Virus record (IMG/VR): IMGVR_UViG_3300020203_000004 | Span: 1 to 35,983 of that record | DNA from: a virus | Length of the DNA stretch: 35,983 nucleotides | Reading direction: 5' to 3' (one strand) | Shown: positions 6,669 through 12,797 of the stretch, one piece after another | Layout of the letters: each line of letters starts with the position of its first letter | How positions within the stretch are numbered: position 1 is the stretch's first letter | Translations under genes and position numbers: made by a program | The notes under the pieces: model-generated | What the model was told of the DNA's origin: nothing | The model's database searches: none | What the model saw: the letters and a program-made list of their open reading frames with translations, nothing else

Positions 6669-7580
6669 CTACTTGCATTTTTTAAGCATTGACTCAAAGA
6701 AAGCTAGTTTACTAACCTGAAGGTCAAACATCTTTTTCTCTTCTGCACAGTGACTAGGAATTTCTGGTGGTAATGGCGGCGGCGGAGGAATAATGACGTC
6801 CTCTCCGAGACAGTCCTTATTTATACCACACACTTCAGCACTGTTTTTTGCGGCCCAGTCTTTGAAAAAAGCTTGTGCCCTTGAGTCTCCTGTCATATTG
6901 AGAATGGAAAGACGTCCACCGGCGCGTGAATTAATGGAAACAATCTTGAAGGGCCCGTCTTTTAAATTAGGCATATCGAGGTATGCGGCCGACCCGGAAT
7001 CACCACTTCCGATCACGACCCCACCTTCTGTAAAAATTTCTTGCCCCTGTACGCGCGCTATTGGCATTTTTCCCACATGAAGACGTCCGTTTGTACTTCC
7101 TTTGCCGTAGCCATTCATAACGATTACGTCTCCTGGCGCTACTGGGTATACGCCGAGATTGCCGTATTTTGGGAAATCCCCACGAGGGGAGAACTTACAC
7201 AGCGCAAAGTCGTTTAAAAGGGTTCCATTGTTGTACTGGGGGTGACGTGTACAGGTTGCCGAGTACTTGGTGCCGGCAAAGACAAACGAGGCCTTAGAGC
7301 CTGTATTATGGCAGTGTCCAGCCGAGACCACGGTTTCTGGTCCAACGATAGTAACTGAACAAAAACCCACATTGACGTTAGGGAGTAATTCACCCGCTTC
7401 AACCGGACGTCCGCCGTAGAGCATCGGTACTGGTCCGTCAAGTTCTGCGATACTTTTAGCGTAAGCGATTTCTTGATCGGTTAATTCAAGTGCGTCAGTT
7501 ACGGGCATCCGCTCTATGCCCTCACCAAAAGCGCAGCAAGAACTAAGAGACAGCGACACTGCAGCTATTAAATATTTCAT
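6669..7580 (-). CDS. Secreted trypsin-like serine protease (S1 family)
   Basis: 303 residues from the ATG at 7580, chosen because AGGAG sits seven bases upstream and the ATG overlaps the previous gene's TGA. The N-terminal signal segment YLIAAVSLSLSSCCAFG has LSSC, so it may be processed as a lipoprotein. The full chymotrypsin-type triad is present: His in SAGHC (about 89), Asp in LLNDFALC (about 124) and Ser in GSGDSGSAAY (about 195). The mature domain is followed by a proline-rich spacer (IPPPPPLPPEIP) and a short helical tail, possibly a cell-wall or oligomerisation element. A complete secreted protease is uncommon in a small podovirus. It could act at lysis, on competing surface receptors or on the host envelope; not determined. 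Confidence 0.88.
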   Translation of the reverse strand: MKYLIAAVSLSLSSCCAFGEGIERMPVTDALELTDQEIAYAKSIAELDGPVPMLYGGRPVEAGELLPNVNVGFCSVTIVGPETVVSAGHCHNTGSKASFVFAGTKYSATCTRHPQYNNGTLLNDFALCKFSPRGDFPKYGNLGVYPVAPGDVIVMNGYGKGSTNGRLHVGKMPIARVQGQEIFTEGGVVIGSGDSGSAAYLDMPNLKDGPFKIVSINSRAGGRLSILNMTGDSRAQAFFKDWAAKNSAEVCGINKDCLGEDVIIPPPPPLPPEIPSHCAEEKKMFDLQVSKLAFFESMLKKCK

Positions 7581-7993
7581 ATACATTCTCCTTCGAAGCT
7601 GTCGCCCAGCAGATATTTTTTGTAGACAGCCATTTCTTTAGATCGAGGATCAAACTTCACGAGCAAAAGTTCAGAGTCGATTTTGTGTTTTTTCTCGCTT
7701 TGAGGAAAAACTTTTGACGCGGTTTCTGTGTAGGAATCTTTCTCGTTGAACTTGTAGGTATACTCGAGCGTGGCTGCCACTGAGCCTTTCGAGTAAAGGA
7801 AGGAGATAAGTTTCACGTGGAACCCTCTTACAGGATCGTGATCACCGTTTTTATCAAGGCTGGGCACTAGGGCCGTACACGAGATTGAGTCGGTAAGTTT
7901 TTCCTCACCGCCCACATGATCGTCGTTCTTACCGCCGCCGCTGCCGCCGCAAGCTGTTAAGGTCAAGGCTAAAACTATCGCCGCTGCCCGCAT
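7577..7993 (-). CDS. Lipoprotein
   Basis: 138 residues with a textbook type II signal peptide: MRAAAIVLALTLTAC, lipobox LTAC, then a Gly/Ser linker GGSGGGKND. AAGGAGGG precedes the ATG. The mature part is a beta-type domain (FHVKLISFLYSKGSVAATLEY) with paired cysteines (SISCTAL near its start and GECI at the end). It overlaps the secreted protease gene by four bases (ATGA), so the two are surely co-translated and may act together, for example as an inhibitor or anchor for the protease. That partnership is inferred only from the overlap. Confidence 0.85.
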   Translation of the reverse strand: MRAAAIVLALTLTACGGSGGGKNDDHVGGEEKLTDSISCTALVPSLDKNGDHDPVRGFHVKLISFLYSKGSVAATLEYTYKFNEKDSYTETASKVFPQSEKKHKIDSELLLVKFDPRSKEMAVYKKYLLGDSFEGECI

Positions 7994-8025
7994 GAAACCC
8001 TCCTTGGATCTGTCCCTTGTTTAAA

Positions 8026-8054
8026 TTGGTGTATACTTCTCCCCATGGTACAAT
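8026..8054 (+). promoter_or_regulatory. Candidate rightward promoter between divergent genes
   Basis: TTGGTG (8026-8031), a 17-base spacer, then TACAAT (8049-8054). It would transcribe the two plus-strand genes 8098-8629. If correct, the ATG at 8053 lies inside the -10 box and translation must begin at 8098. Confidence 0.45.
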
Positions 8055-8097
8055 GAAGGAGTTAGCAAAAGCAAATAATTCTCATAGGGTAAGACGC

Positions 8098-8340
8098 ATG
8101 GAAGTCGATAGCCGCCTCATTAGTATACAAAACGAACTACAGGAAATCCGTAAGTCAGAGCGTGAGCTCGAGCGTGGATTTGACAAAAGGATAAATGAAG
8201 TGTTAGAAAAGCTTCACGATATGAGTGAAAAGCTTAGCGTGGAAATAGCGACTCTAAAAGTTATGTCTTCATTTTACGGCGCAGTTTGCGGTTTCATTCC
8301 AGGTTTTTTGTTTTTTCTATTTGATTTTCTAAAAAAATGA
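8098..8340 (+). CDS. Coiled-coil protein with C-terminal membrane anchor (XhlA-like)
   Basis: 80 residues from the ATG at 8098. An ATG at 8053 would add 15 residues but overlaps the likely -10 box. Residues 1-50 are a charged heptad-like helix (SIQNELQEIRKSERELERGF), followed by one membrane span, VMSSFYGAVCGFIPGFLFFL, and a short basic tail. This is the layout of XhlA/haemolysin-type phage proteins that help holins, and of membrane-tethered immunity or exclusion factors. It stands alone in orientation with 8342-8629, away from the main lysis genes, so the lysis role is only one option. Confidence 0.65.
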   Translation: MEVDSRLISIQNELQEIRKSERELERGFDKRINEVLEKLHDMSEKLSVEIATLKVMSSFYGAVCGFIPGFLFFLFDFLKK

Positions 8341-8341
8341 G

Positions 8342-8629
8342 GTGCTCGTGCTTACCCTAAATGACTTGAATGACTTTGTAAAATGCACGAAACAAGACGA
8401 CGCCCTTATAATCCTTAGCCCCAATCAGTTGTCTGAATCGCCCGCGCATAATTGGGCGGTAATCAAAAGTCCTTTTGAAGGGTCAAAAGAACTAACCAGC
8501 CTCAATACTGCCGCCGTTTTTTGTTATGAAATTCTTGATTCTTTAGGTGTGCCCGTTAGATATAAGCATCTGGGCTTAAGACTTGAAATCCGTGTGGTGG
8601 TTGATCAGGAAAATACTAGGGAACACTAG
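8342..8629 (+). CDS. Small hypothetical protein (95 aa)
   Basis: The frame begins at GTG one base after the upstream gene's stop; no ATG is available, and a second GTG lies two codons later. No good ribosome binding site is visible, so translation is presumably coupled. The sequence is a plausible soluble alpha/beta protein (LNDLNDFVKCTKQDDALIIL, LGLRLEIRVVVDQ). It is convergent with the gene at 8638, leaving eight bases between stops. No known motif. Confidence 0.6.
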   Translation: MLVLTLNDLNDFVKCTKQDDALIILSPNQLSESPAHNWAVIKSPFEGSKELTSLNTAAVFCYEILDSLGVPVRYKHLGLRLEIRVVVDQENTREH

Positions 8630-8637
8630 TTATGAAG

Positions 8638-8925
8638 TTATGAATTTATGAAGTCTAAGCAGTAGTTGAAAATTGATTTTTCAATTTCGCCCATATTCGA
8701 TATTTTACTTTTCCTAATAAAGCTGTAGCTTCCGTCCTCCTCCTCGAAAGAGACATGATCGATTTCAAAACAGTCTAATTCGCGCCTTAGCTCGCCCCTA
8801 TTACCGTCCCTGTCCTCCCCGTAGACATACTCAGCCATATGGCCGACACCCACCACAAGGCCGTCAAAAACTTGGGAGCCGATCATTACCGGCACCTGTA
8901 TCTCGAACTCAATTGAAGTGATCAT
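8638..8925 (-). CDS. Small acidic hypothetical protein (95 aa)
   Basis: 95 residues, acidic, with AAGGGG before the ATG. It begins with beta-type sequence (ITSIEFEIQVPVMIGSQVF) and is rich in Glu and Asp through the middle. Three small genes of this leftward cluster (8925, 9118 and 9380) have similar leaders, suggesting a common origin or joint regulation. Such acidic small proteins in early phage regions are often host-takeover or anti-defence factors, which is speculation here. Confidence 0.65.
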   Translation of the reverse strand: MITSIEFEIQVPVMIGSQVFDGLVVGVGHMAEYVYGEDRDGNRGELRRELDCFEIDHVSFEEEDGSYSFIRKSKISNMGEIEKSIFNYCLDFINS

Positions 8926-8938
8926 AGTGTCCCCTTGG

Positions 8939-9118
8939 TTAATAATTTTTTCTACTTGCTTTTTGCTCTTTGAAAAGTTTCATTGTGTCAATGAAAAAAT
9001 CACCTCTGGTTTCATAATCTGCGACACTTCCCTTGTGTATTCTTTCCTGATAGAAAATCTCCCATTCTTGTTCGTATGTGTCTTTCATCTCTTGTAGTAA
9101 TTCAGTAATGGTTTTCAT
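8939..9118 (-). CDS. Small hypothetical protein (59 aa)
   Basis: A 59-residue ORF with AAGGAG upstream, starting MKTITELLQEMKDTYEQEWE and ending KASRKNY. It is highly charged and helical, without cysteines or membrane segment. It fills the space between 8925 and 9141 and shares with the gene upstream (9141-9380) an identical -NY stop context followed by TTAACCA. Coding is supported by the ribosome binding site and the lack of other features. Function unknown. Confidence 0.65.
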   Translation of the reverse strand: MKTITELLQEMKDTYEQEWEIFYQERIHKGSVADYETRGDFFIDTMKLFKEQKASRKNY

Positions 9119-9140
9119 GCTTGTTTCTCCTTAGTTCTGG

Positions 9141-9380
9141 TTAATAATTTTCTACATCAACATGCTTTGCCAGGTCTTCGTCGTCGTCGATCCCGATCGG
9201 CGATGCACCATCATCAGTAGTGATCCAAAAAGCATACTCAGAAAAATCGATGTGTTTACATAAGTCTTCAGCGTGCCAGTCTTTTTGATCTGAGGTGATC
9301 TCTTCTAAGCTTCTGATCTCGACGCCCTCTTGAGCAAAATTTTGGATGATTCTTGTAGATCCGGTTAGTGCGCTTTTCAT
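9141..9380 (-). CDS. Small acidic hypothetical protein (79 aa)
   Basis: 79 residues with AGGAG before the ATG (leader GGAGACACT nearly matches that of the gene at 8925). The C-terminal half is very acidic (TTDDGASPIGIDDDEDL), the kind of surface that can mimic DNA or bind basic partners. No motif recognised. It is the second gene of the leftward small-gene cluster, after the membrane protein at 9779. Confidence 0.65.
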   Translation of the reverse strand: MKSALTGSTRIIQNFAQEGVEIRSLEEITSDQKDWHAEDLCKHIDFSEYAFWITTDDGASPIGIDDDEDLAKHVDVENY

Positions 9381-9403
9381 AGTGTCTCCTGGTGGTTAGT
9401 TTT

Positions 9404-9422
9404 AGGGGGGCCGTTCCCCCCT
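9404..9422. terminator. GC-rich stem-loop between small genes
   Basis: AGGGGGG (9404-9410), loop CCGTT, then CCCCCCT (9416-9422): a perfect 7-bp stem. There is no T-run on either side, so it may weaken or pause leftward transcription from 9779 or protect an mRNA end rather than terminate efficiently. Confidence 0.45.
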
Positions 9423-9506
9423 CCCTATATCGTCCTTATCGGCAAAATGGGAAAAACCTTTAGGAGTATTTTAAAAAATCTTGTAAGTGGCGGGAAGATT
9501 GGGGCT

Positions 9507-9779
9507 TTATTTTGACTTATTTTGTAAGTCTTCGTTTTCTTTGAGCTTCGTGACGTAGTGGCCTACTGGCGATAAGTAGCCAAACAGATGACCACAAATG
9601 AAAGCTACTGCAAACACGACAGCAGGGCGGTTAAAACCGACGTTAACGAGGTATTGGGAGACGGAAAGGCTTGTGTCCGGGTTAATCAGAATGGCCACAA
9701 GGTCATAGATTCCGAGGGTGATTATAAGGGTGGTTGTGACGAGCGCCGTCTTCCTCATGGTAAGTTTTAAAAAAGTCAA
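9507..9779 (-). CDS. Small membrane protein (two predicted spans)
   Basis: 90 residues. A TTG start at 9779 is preferred because AGGAG lies six bases upstream; the internal ATG (MRKTALVT) has none. Two hydrophobic segments are visible: ALVTTTLIITLGIYDLVAIL (about 12-31) and AVVFAVAFICGHLFGYL (about 53-69), joined by a loop and followed by a charged cytoplasmic-type tail. Size and topology fit a class II holin, but it lies beside the origin in the early region, so an immunity or membrane-targeting role is equally possible. First gene of the leftward small-gene cluster. Confidence 0.7.
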   Translation of the reverse strand: MTFLKLTMRKTALVTTTLIITLGIYDLVAILINPDTSLSVSQYLVNVGFNRPAVVFAVAFICGHLFGYLSPVGHYVTKLKENEDLQNKSK

Positions 9780-9882
9780 AGCGCGCTCCTAAATAAAACC
9801 TCCCTATAACGTTTGTTGTTGAAAAGGCATTGGTGTCTTCTGTTAAGAAAATTTGGGAGGTCTCGATATAGTGTACCACAAG

Positions 9883-9924
9883 TTATCCACAGCTTATCCA
9901 CAAGATATCCACAAGTTATCCACA
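9883..9924 (+). promoter_or_regulatory. DnaA-box array, probable replication origin
   Basis: TTATCCACA occurs at 9883, 9894 and 9916, with ATATCCACA at 9905. All are in one orientation and exactly 11 bp apart. Three match the bacterial DnaA box consensus TTATNCACA perfectly. Helical phasing close to one turn suits cooperative DnaA binding on one face of the DNA. It lies 156 bp upstream of the initiator gene, with an A-rich stretch from 9948 that could be the unwinding element. Confidence 0.85.
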
Positions 9925-9944
9925 GGGTTTATTGAACACCTAAA

Positions 9945-10013
9945 TCAATAAAAAAAGAAAACCTTGACCGTGAGGCCAAGGTTTTCTAAAATCAAATTTA
10001 CTAACAAATGATT
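9945..10013 (-). ncRNA. Predicted short leftward RNA beside the origin
   Basis: A leftward promoter (10048-10020) predicts a start near 10013. The transcript would meet, within about 30 bases, a perfect GAAAACCTTG/CAAGGTTTTC stem with a CTTTTTTTA tail (9986-9949). That gives an RNA of roughly 65 nucleotides with no ORF. It could be a replication primer, an antisense regulator or an attenuated leader. Sequence-based prediction only. Confidence 0.5.
9957..9986 (-). terminator. Intrinsic terminator, leftward
   Basis: GAAAACCTTG and CAAGGTTTTC form a 10-bp perfect stem, extended inward by two more pairs around a GTGA tip. On the minus strand it is followed by a run of seven T. On the plus strand the trailing bases are not T-rich, so it acts leftward. 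Confidence 0.75.
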
Positions 10014-10040
10014 GAGTCCATCATATCGCTTGCCGATAAA
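10012..10040 (+). promoter_or_regulatory. Candidate rightward promoter for the replication operon
   Basis: TTGAGT (10012-10017), 17 bases, GATAAA (10035-10040), giving a start near 10047 and a short leader with AAGGA before the ATG at 10080. It overlaps the leftward promoter, so the two should exclude each other. Confidence 0.5.
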
Positions 10041-10048
10041 AAAATCAA
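10020..10048 (-). promoter_or_regulatory. Leftward sigma70-type promoter
   Basis: On the minus strand TTGATT (10048-10043), exactly 17 bases, TATGAT (10025-10020): four and five of six consensus bases. It drives the predicted short RNA, or, with read-through of the terminator, the leftward small genes. Confidence 0.6.
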
Positions 10049-10079
10049 TCAAAAAAAGTAAAAATAAAAAGGAACCCTA

Positions 10080-11012
10080 ATGAGTAATAACGTTGGCTTT
10101 TACAAAATGCACAGAAACTGGCGGGGAAAACTCACCCCTTCGCAGGTTGGATATTTAAACTGTCTGTTACACGCTGCGAAATGGACGCGCGGAAAAACCG
10201 GAAACGGTGAACTAGAAATAAAGAGAGGACAGTTAATTTTGAACCTGAATCAGTTTGCAACATACTACGGCGGAAGTTGGGTTGCACTGCGCACTGCGCT
10301 GACGAAACTTGCGGAAAACAAAACAATCGTGCGCGAAATATTCGAAAATAGTGAACGAATCACCATCATAAATTACAGTAAATACCAGGACATACGAAAT
10401 AGTGGAGATGAGACTAGAGATGAGACTAGAGATGAGACTAGAGATGAGACTAGAGATGAGACTAGAGATGAGACTAGAGATGAGACTAGAGATGAACTTC
10501 GCTCCGAATCCTCCTTTAAAATCACAAGCTTAGACCCCTCTAAGAAAGGAAGAAAGGAAGAAGGTAAGAAGGGAAGAAAGAAAGAAGGTAAGAAACTAAC
10601 TCAGTCCACCGCTGACGCTCGGGTATCGCTTCGCGAACCCCTTAGTGATCATGACAACGTGCTTGGTTCTCGTTGGGCAGAATGGACGAAATCAGAATGG
10701 CCACACATGAACCCCAACCCAACAACCTATGCGGAGGCAATTAGGAAAACCAAAAAACAAACAGGGCTTAACGAGGTACAGCTTGACTATATTTTTAATT
10801 TCATAGTAAACGACCCTTTTTGGAAACCCAATTGTCAGTCGCCAGCAGGACTACTAAGGCCAAGTAAAAACGGAGTTCGCAAAATTGACAACGTGCTTGC
10901 GAAAATCAAAGACAAGAACAAGGTTGAAATTGCAATGATGAGCTGGGTGAAGCGTAAAGAGGCAGAAGAGGCTAACCCAGAACTAAAACCTAGAAAGGAG
11001 TACGCGTTTTGA
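10080..11012 (+). CDS. Replication initiator, lambda-O-like winged-helix protein
   Basis: 310 residues, AAGGA before the ATG. Residues 5-105 form the winged-helix pattern of phage O-like/replisome-organiser proteins: FYKMHRNW, then RGQLILNLNQFATYYG, WVALRTALTKLAENKTIV and ITIINYSKYQD. A linker follows with seven perfect DETR repeats (110-137) and a lysine-rich stretch (KKGRKEEGKKGRKKEGKK). The C-terminal part (about 200-275) contains LDYIFNFIVNDPFW and is the likely helicase- or partner-contact domain. First gene of the rightward operon, directly after the DnaA boxes, and followed with overlap by a helicase-loader candidate. The DNA repeats that encode DETR are themselves likely origin iterons, as in lambda where ori lies inside gene O. 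Confidence 0.85.
   Translation: MSNNVGFYKMHRNWRGKLTPSQVGYLNCLLHAAKWTRGKTGNGELEIKRGQLILNLNQFATYYGGSWVALRTALTKLAENKTIVREIFENSERITIINYSKYQDIRNSGDETRDETRDETRDETRDETRDETRDETRDELRSESSFKITSLDPSKKGRKEEGKKGRKKEGKKLTQSTADARVSLREPLSDHDNVLGSRWAEWTKSEWPHMNPNPTTYAEAIRKTKKQTGLNEVQLDYIFNFIVNDPFWKPNCQSPAGLLRPSKNGVRKIDNVLAKIKDKNKVEIAMMSWVKRKEAEEANPELKPRKEYAF
10407..10490 (+). repeat. Seven perfect 12-bp direct repeats inside the initiator gene (candidate iterons)
   Basis: GATGAGACTAGA is repeated seven times without any mismatch. The next 12 bases begin GATGAACT, a decayed eighth unit. Because 12 is a multiple of three, the encoded protein only gains DETR units. Position in the disordered linker of an O-like protein matches the place of origin iterons in lambdoid phages. 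Confidence 0.9.
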
Positions 11013-11539
11013 ATATTAGGATTTTTGCAGAAGCTATGTTGAGGTATAGCAAGGTTGTGGCTGGTAACAAGCCTGACTTTGCAGATGAGGACGTAATCGA
11101 GTTTTGGTATGACTCACTTAAGGATATCCCGCTTGAGCTCCTTGGTGTGGCCATTAAGAAGCTTTGCAAGGGAACACATTTTCCGTCCATCGATTCTATT
11201 CTGAAACAATGTGGTATGGCCGACGTCGAATGGAGTGAGGACGAAGTCGCGCGCGAGTTCATTCCGAAGATAGTAAAATTTGTCGAAAGGTTTGGTTACC
11301 CAAACGAAGGATCCGCAAGGCAGCATATCGGAGAACAGGGCTGGGGAATTATAACCTCTCTTGGCGGCTGGTCGTACTTGTGCAATATTTCTACGTATGA
11401 GGAATTCAATCGTATGCAACCACAATGGCGAGAAACCGCGAAGGTTTACCTAAAAAAAGTTAAGGCTGGCCTTGGCGATAAACCGCTCCACATAGATGGA
11501 CCAAAGCCACAAGGATTACTAATTGAAAATACTCACTAG
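11009..11539 (+). CDS. Putative helicase loader, G39P-like
   Basis: 176 residues, starting at a TTG that overlaps the initiator's TGA and has AGGAG nine bases upstream. The N-terminal region (FWYDSLKDIPLELLGVAIKK then GTHFPSIDSILKQC) matches the helical, DnaB-binding loader/inhibitor type found next to phage initiators (G39P of SPP1 and relatives). The middle has a GWGIITSLGGWSYLCN helix pair. No Walker motif is present, so it is not a DnaC/DnaI-type ATPase. Position between the initiator and ERF strongly supports a role in loading host DnaB. Family assignment is moderate. Confidence 0.65.
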   Translation: MNIRIFAEAMLRYSKVVAGNKPDFADEDVIEFWYDSLKDIPLELLGVAIKKLCKGTHFPSIDSILKQCGMADVEWSEDEVAREFIPKIVKFVERFGYPNEGSARQHIGEQGWGIITSLGGWSYLCNISTYEEFNRMQPQWRETAKVYLKKVKAGLGDKPLHIDGPKPQGLLIENTH

Positions 11540-11783
11540 CAAAAATCTCAAGGGCGTAAAAGAGTACTACGAATTTTTCCTTTACAAAGACTGGACACCC
11601 GACGAGGAGGACATGAAAAAATTGCCCCATGGGTGGGAAACCTACAAAGGTGAAAAAGGAGCAGTAGTCGAAAGGTCAGACGAAGGCCGACAGGCTTTCA
11701 TTCTCAACCACAAGATGAATCGCGAATGGTACCGCGCTGGAATGGAAAGTTATAAAAAAAACTTGATTCCAGACTCAGAATAA
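11523..11783 (+). CDS. Small hypothetical protein (86 aa)
   Basis: 86 residues from a TTG at 11523 with AAGGA upstream, overlapping the loader gene by 17 bases. Contains an aromatic, charged stretch (VKEYYEFFLYKDWTPDEED) and ends in a basic-then-acidic helix. No recognised motif. It is the last gene before a terminator, so it closes the first early transcription unit. Confidence 0.65.
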   Translation: MKILTSKNLKGVKEYYEFFLYKDWTPDEEDMKKLPHGWETYKGEKGAVVERSDEGRQAFILNHKMNREWYRAGMESYKKNLIPDSE

Positions 11784-11816
11784 AATAATAATTAATCACC
11801 TGTAGTAGGGTCATTA

Positions 11817-11856
11817 GACCGATCACATCCCTTGGGGGAGGCCGATCGGTTTTTTG
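11817..11856 (+). terminator. Intrinsic terminator after the initiator-loader unit
   Basis: ACCGATC (11818-11824) pairs with GATCGGT (11844-11850), with extra pairing possible in the loop, followed by six T. It faces rightward and separates the initiator unit from the ERF unit, implying partial or regulated read-through. Confidence 0.75.
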
Positions 11857-11885
11857 TTGCTTCTTTTTTAAAAATCAAATATAAG
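11857..11885 (+). promoter_or_regulatory. Candidate promoter for the ERF-SSB unit
   Basis: TTGCTT (11857-11862), 17 bases, TATAAG (11880-11885), located directly behind the terminator. Start point near 11892, then CAGGAG before the ATG at 11915. Confidence 0.55.
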
Positions 11886-11914
11886 TTGATCTCACCTACT
11901 ACCAGGAGTCCTGT

Positions 11915-12502
11915 ATGACCCCAGCTACCCCCAGCCCATCGATTACCTTAGCAAAAGCCCTCATCAAAGCCACATCAGAAATCCTCTACTGCCCAATGGA
12001 CAGTACCAATCCTCAGTTTAAGAGCAAGTATGCCTCGCTAGAATCCGTTTTAAAGACTCTAAAACCAATCCTGGCGAAGAATGGCCTTGGAGTAACTCAA
12101 TTGCCCTTGGCGCCTGGAAAGATCCTCACAATCGTTATGCATGAGTCTGGCGATAGTATGAGCTGGACTACAGAAATGCCCTTCAATGGTACAAAAGCTC
12201 AAGAGGTTGGTTCACTCATTAGTTATTTACGGCGTTACGCGCTTGTCTCCTTCTTTGGAATGGTCGGCGATCACGACGATGATGGAAATGAAGCGTCAAA
12301 AGAATTAGCTGCACCTGAGCAAAATGCTACGGCAATTATAACCGCTGCAGCCCTTAAGAACGAATGGGCAATGCCTCAACTCGTGGCTTACATTTCAAAA
12401 ACATTTAAAAAAGCATCAGTTGGCGCTCTTAACCGTGAAGAGCAGGAACGCCTTTGGAAGACAGTGACGAATTTTAAATTCCACCAGCTTGACAAGGAGT
12501 GA
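11915..12502 (+). CDS. erf: ERF-family single-strand annealing protein
   Basis: 195 residues, CAGGAG ribosome binding site. ERF signatures are clear: ALIKATSEI, NPQFKSKYASLESVL (about 30-44), MSWTTEMPF, SLISYLRRYALVSFFGMVGD (97-116) and DHDDDGNEAS (117-126). ERF proteins anneal complementary single strands, and in phages they circularise or repair genomes and make concatemers. The SSB and nuclease-type genes that follow fit a recombination module. The C-terminal ~65 residues are variable, as usual. Full length for the family. Confidence 0.93.
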   Translation: MTPATPSPSITLAKALIKATSEILYCPMDSTNPQFKSKYASLESVLKTLKPILAKNGLGVTQLPLAPGKILTIVMHESGDSMSWTTEMPFNGTKAQEVGSLISYLRRYALVSFFGMVGDHDDDGNEASKELAAPEQNATAIITAAALKNEWAMPQLVAYISKTFKKASVGALNREEQERLWKTVTNFKFHQLDKE

Positions 12503-12506
12503 TGAA

Positions 12507-12797
12507 GTGGACTATCCAATGGGTTTTCAAATGAATGATCAAATTGAAGATGAAAGAAGACTAATAGCCTTTGCAGAAAAAGTTTTACAACGTGGAAAAG
12601 AGGACGTGCTCACTGCAATTGGCACGCTCTATTTTCGGATAGACCAGCATGCCGATCAGCTAGTTGCGGGAATTAATTTTAAATCTGATATCGAGCGTGA
12701 AATTTGCCGAGACTGTGCTAAGGCGGGGTTTGCTAGCGCGCTTGTAGCTTGTAAAACCATTTGTGAAAAAGAGCTGAGGGTACACGAGGATGCTTAA
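12507..12797 (+). CDS. Small hypothetical protein (about 96 aa)
   Basis: The GTG at 12507 is chosen because AAGGAG lies seven bases upstream; the frame is open from 12489. The protein is helical with alternating charges (RRLIAFAEKVLQRGKEDV) and three cysteines in the C-terminal part (ICRDCAKAGFASALVACKTIC has four in this stretch). No known family. It overlaps the next gene by eight bases. Probably accessory to recombination or replication by position only. Confidence 0.65.
   Translation: MDYPMGFQMNDQIEDERRLIAFAEKVLQRGKEDVLTAIGTLYFRIDQHADQLVAGINFKSDIEREICRDCAKAGFASALVACKTICEKELRVHEDA

Larger units (their letters stand above)
9780..10079. other. Intergenic control and origin region (300 bp)
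   Basis: Divergence point between leftward small genes and the rightward replication operon. It holds four phased DnaA boxes (9883-9924), a perfect stem-loop terminator facing left (9957-9986), a leftward consensus-like promoter (10020-10048) and an overlapping rightward promoter (10012-10040). A 7-bp inverted repeat (ACCTCCC at 9798 and GGGAGGT at 9855) flanks about 50 bases and may be incidental. The right end is A-rich and likely easy to melt. Confidence 0.8.

Noticed and set aside
9798-9861. 7-bp inverted repeat ACCTCCC...GGGAGGT near the origin
   Set aside because: The loop of about 50 bases is long; no clear role, probably chance.
10407-10490. Short repeats resembling a CRISPR array or minisatellite
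   Set aside because: No spacers, period 12, and in frame inside a clear replication gene.
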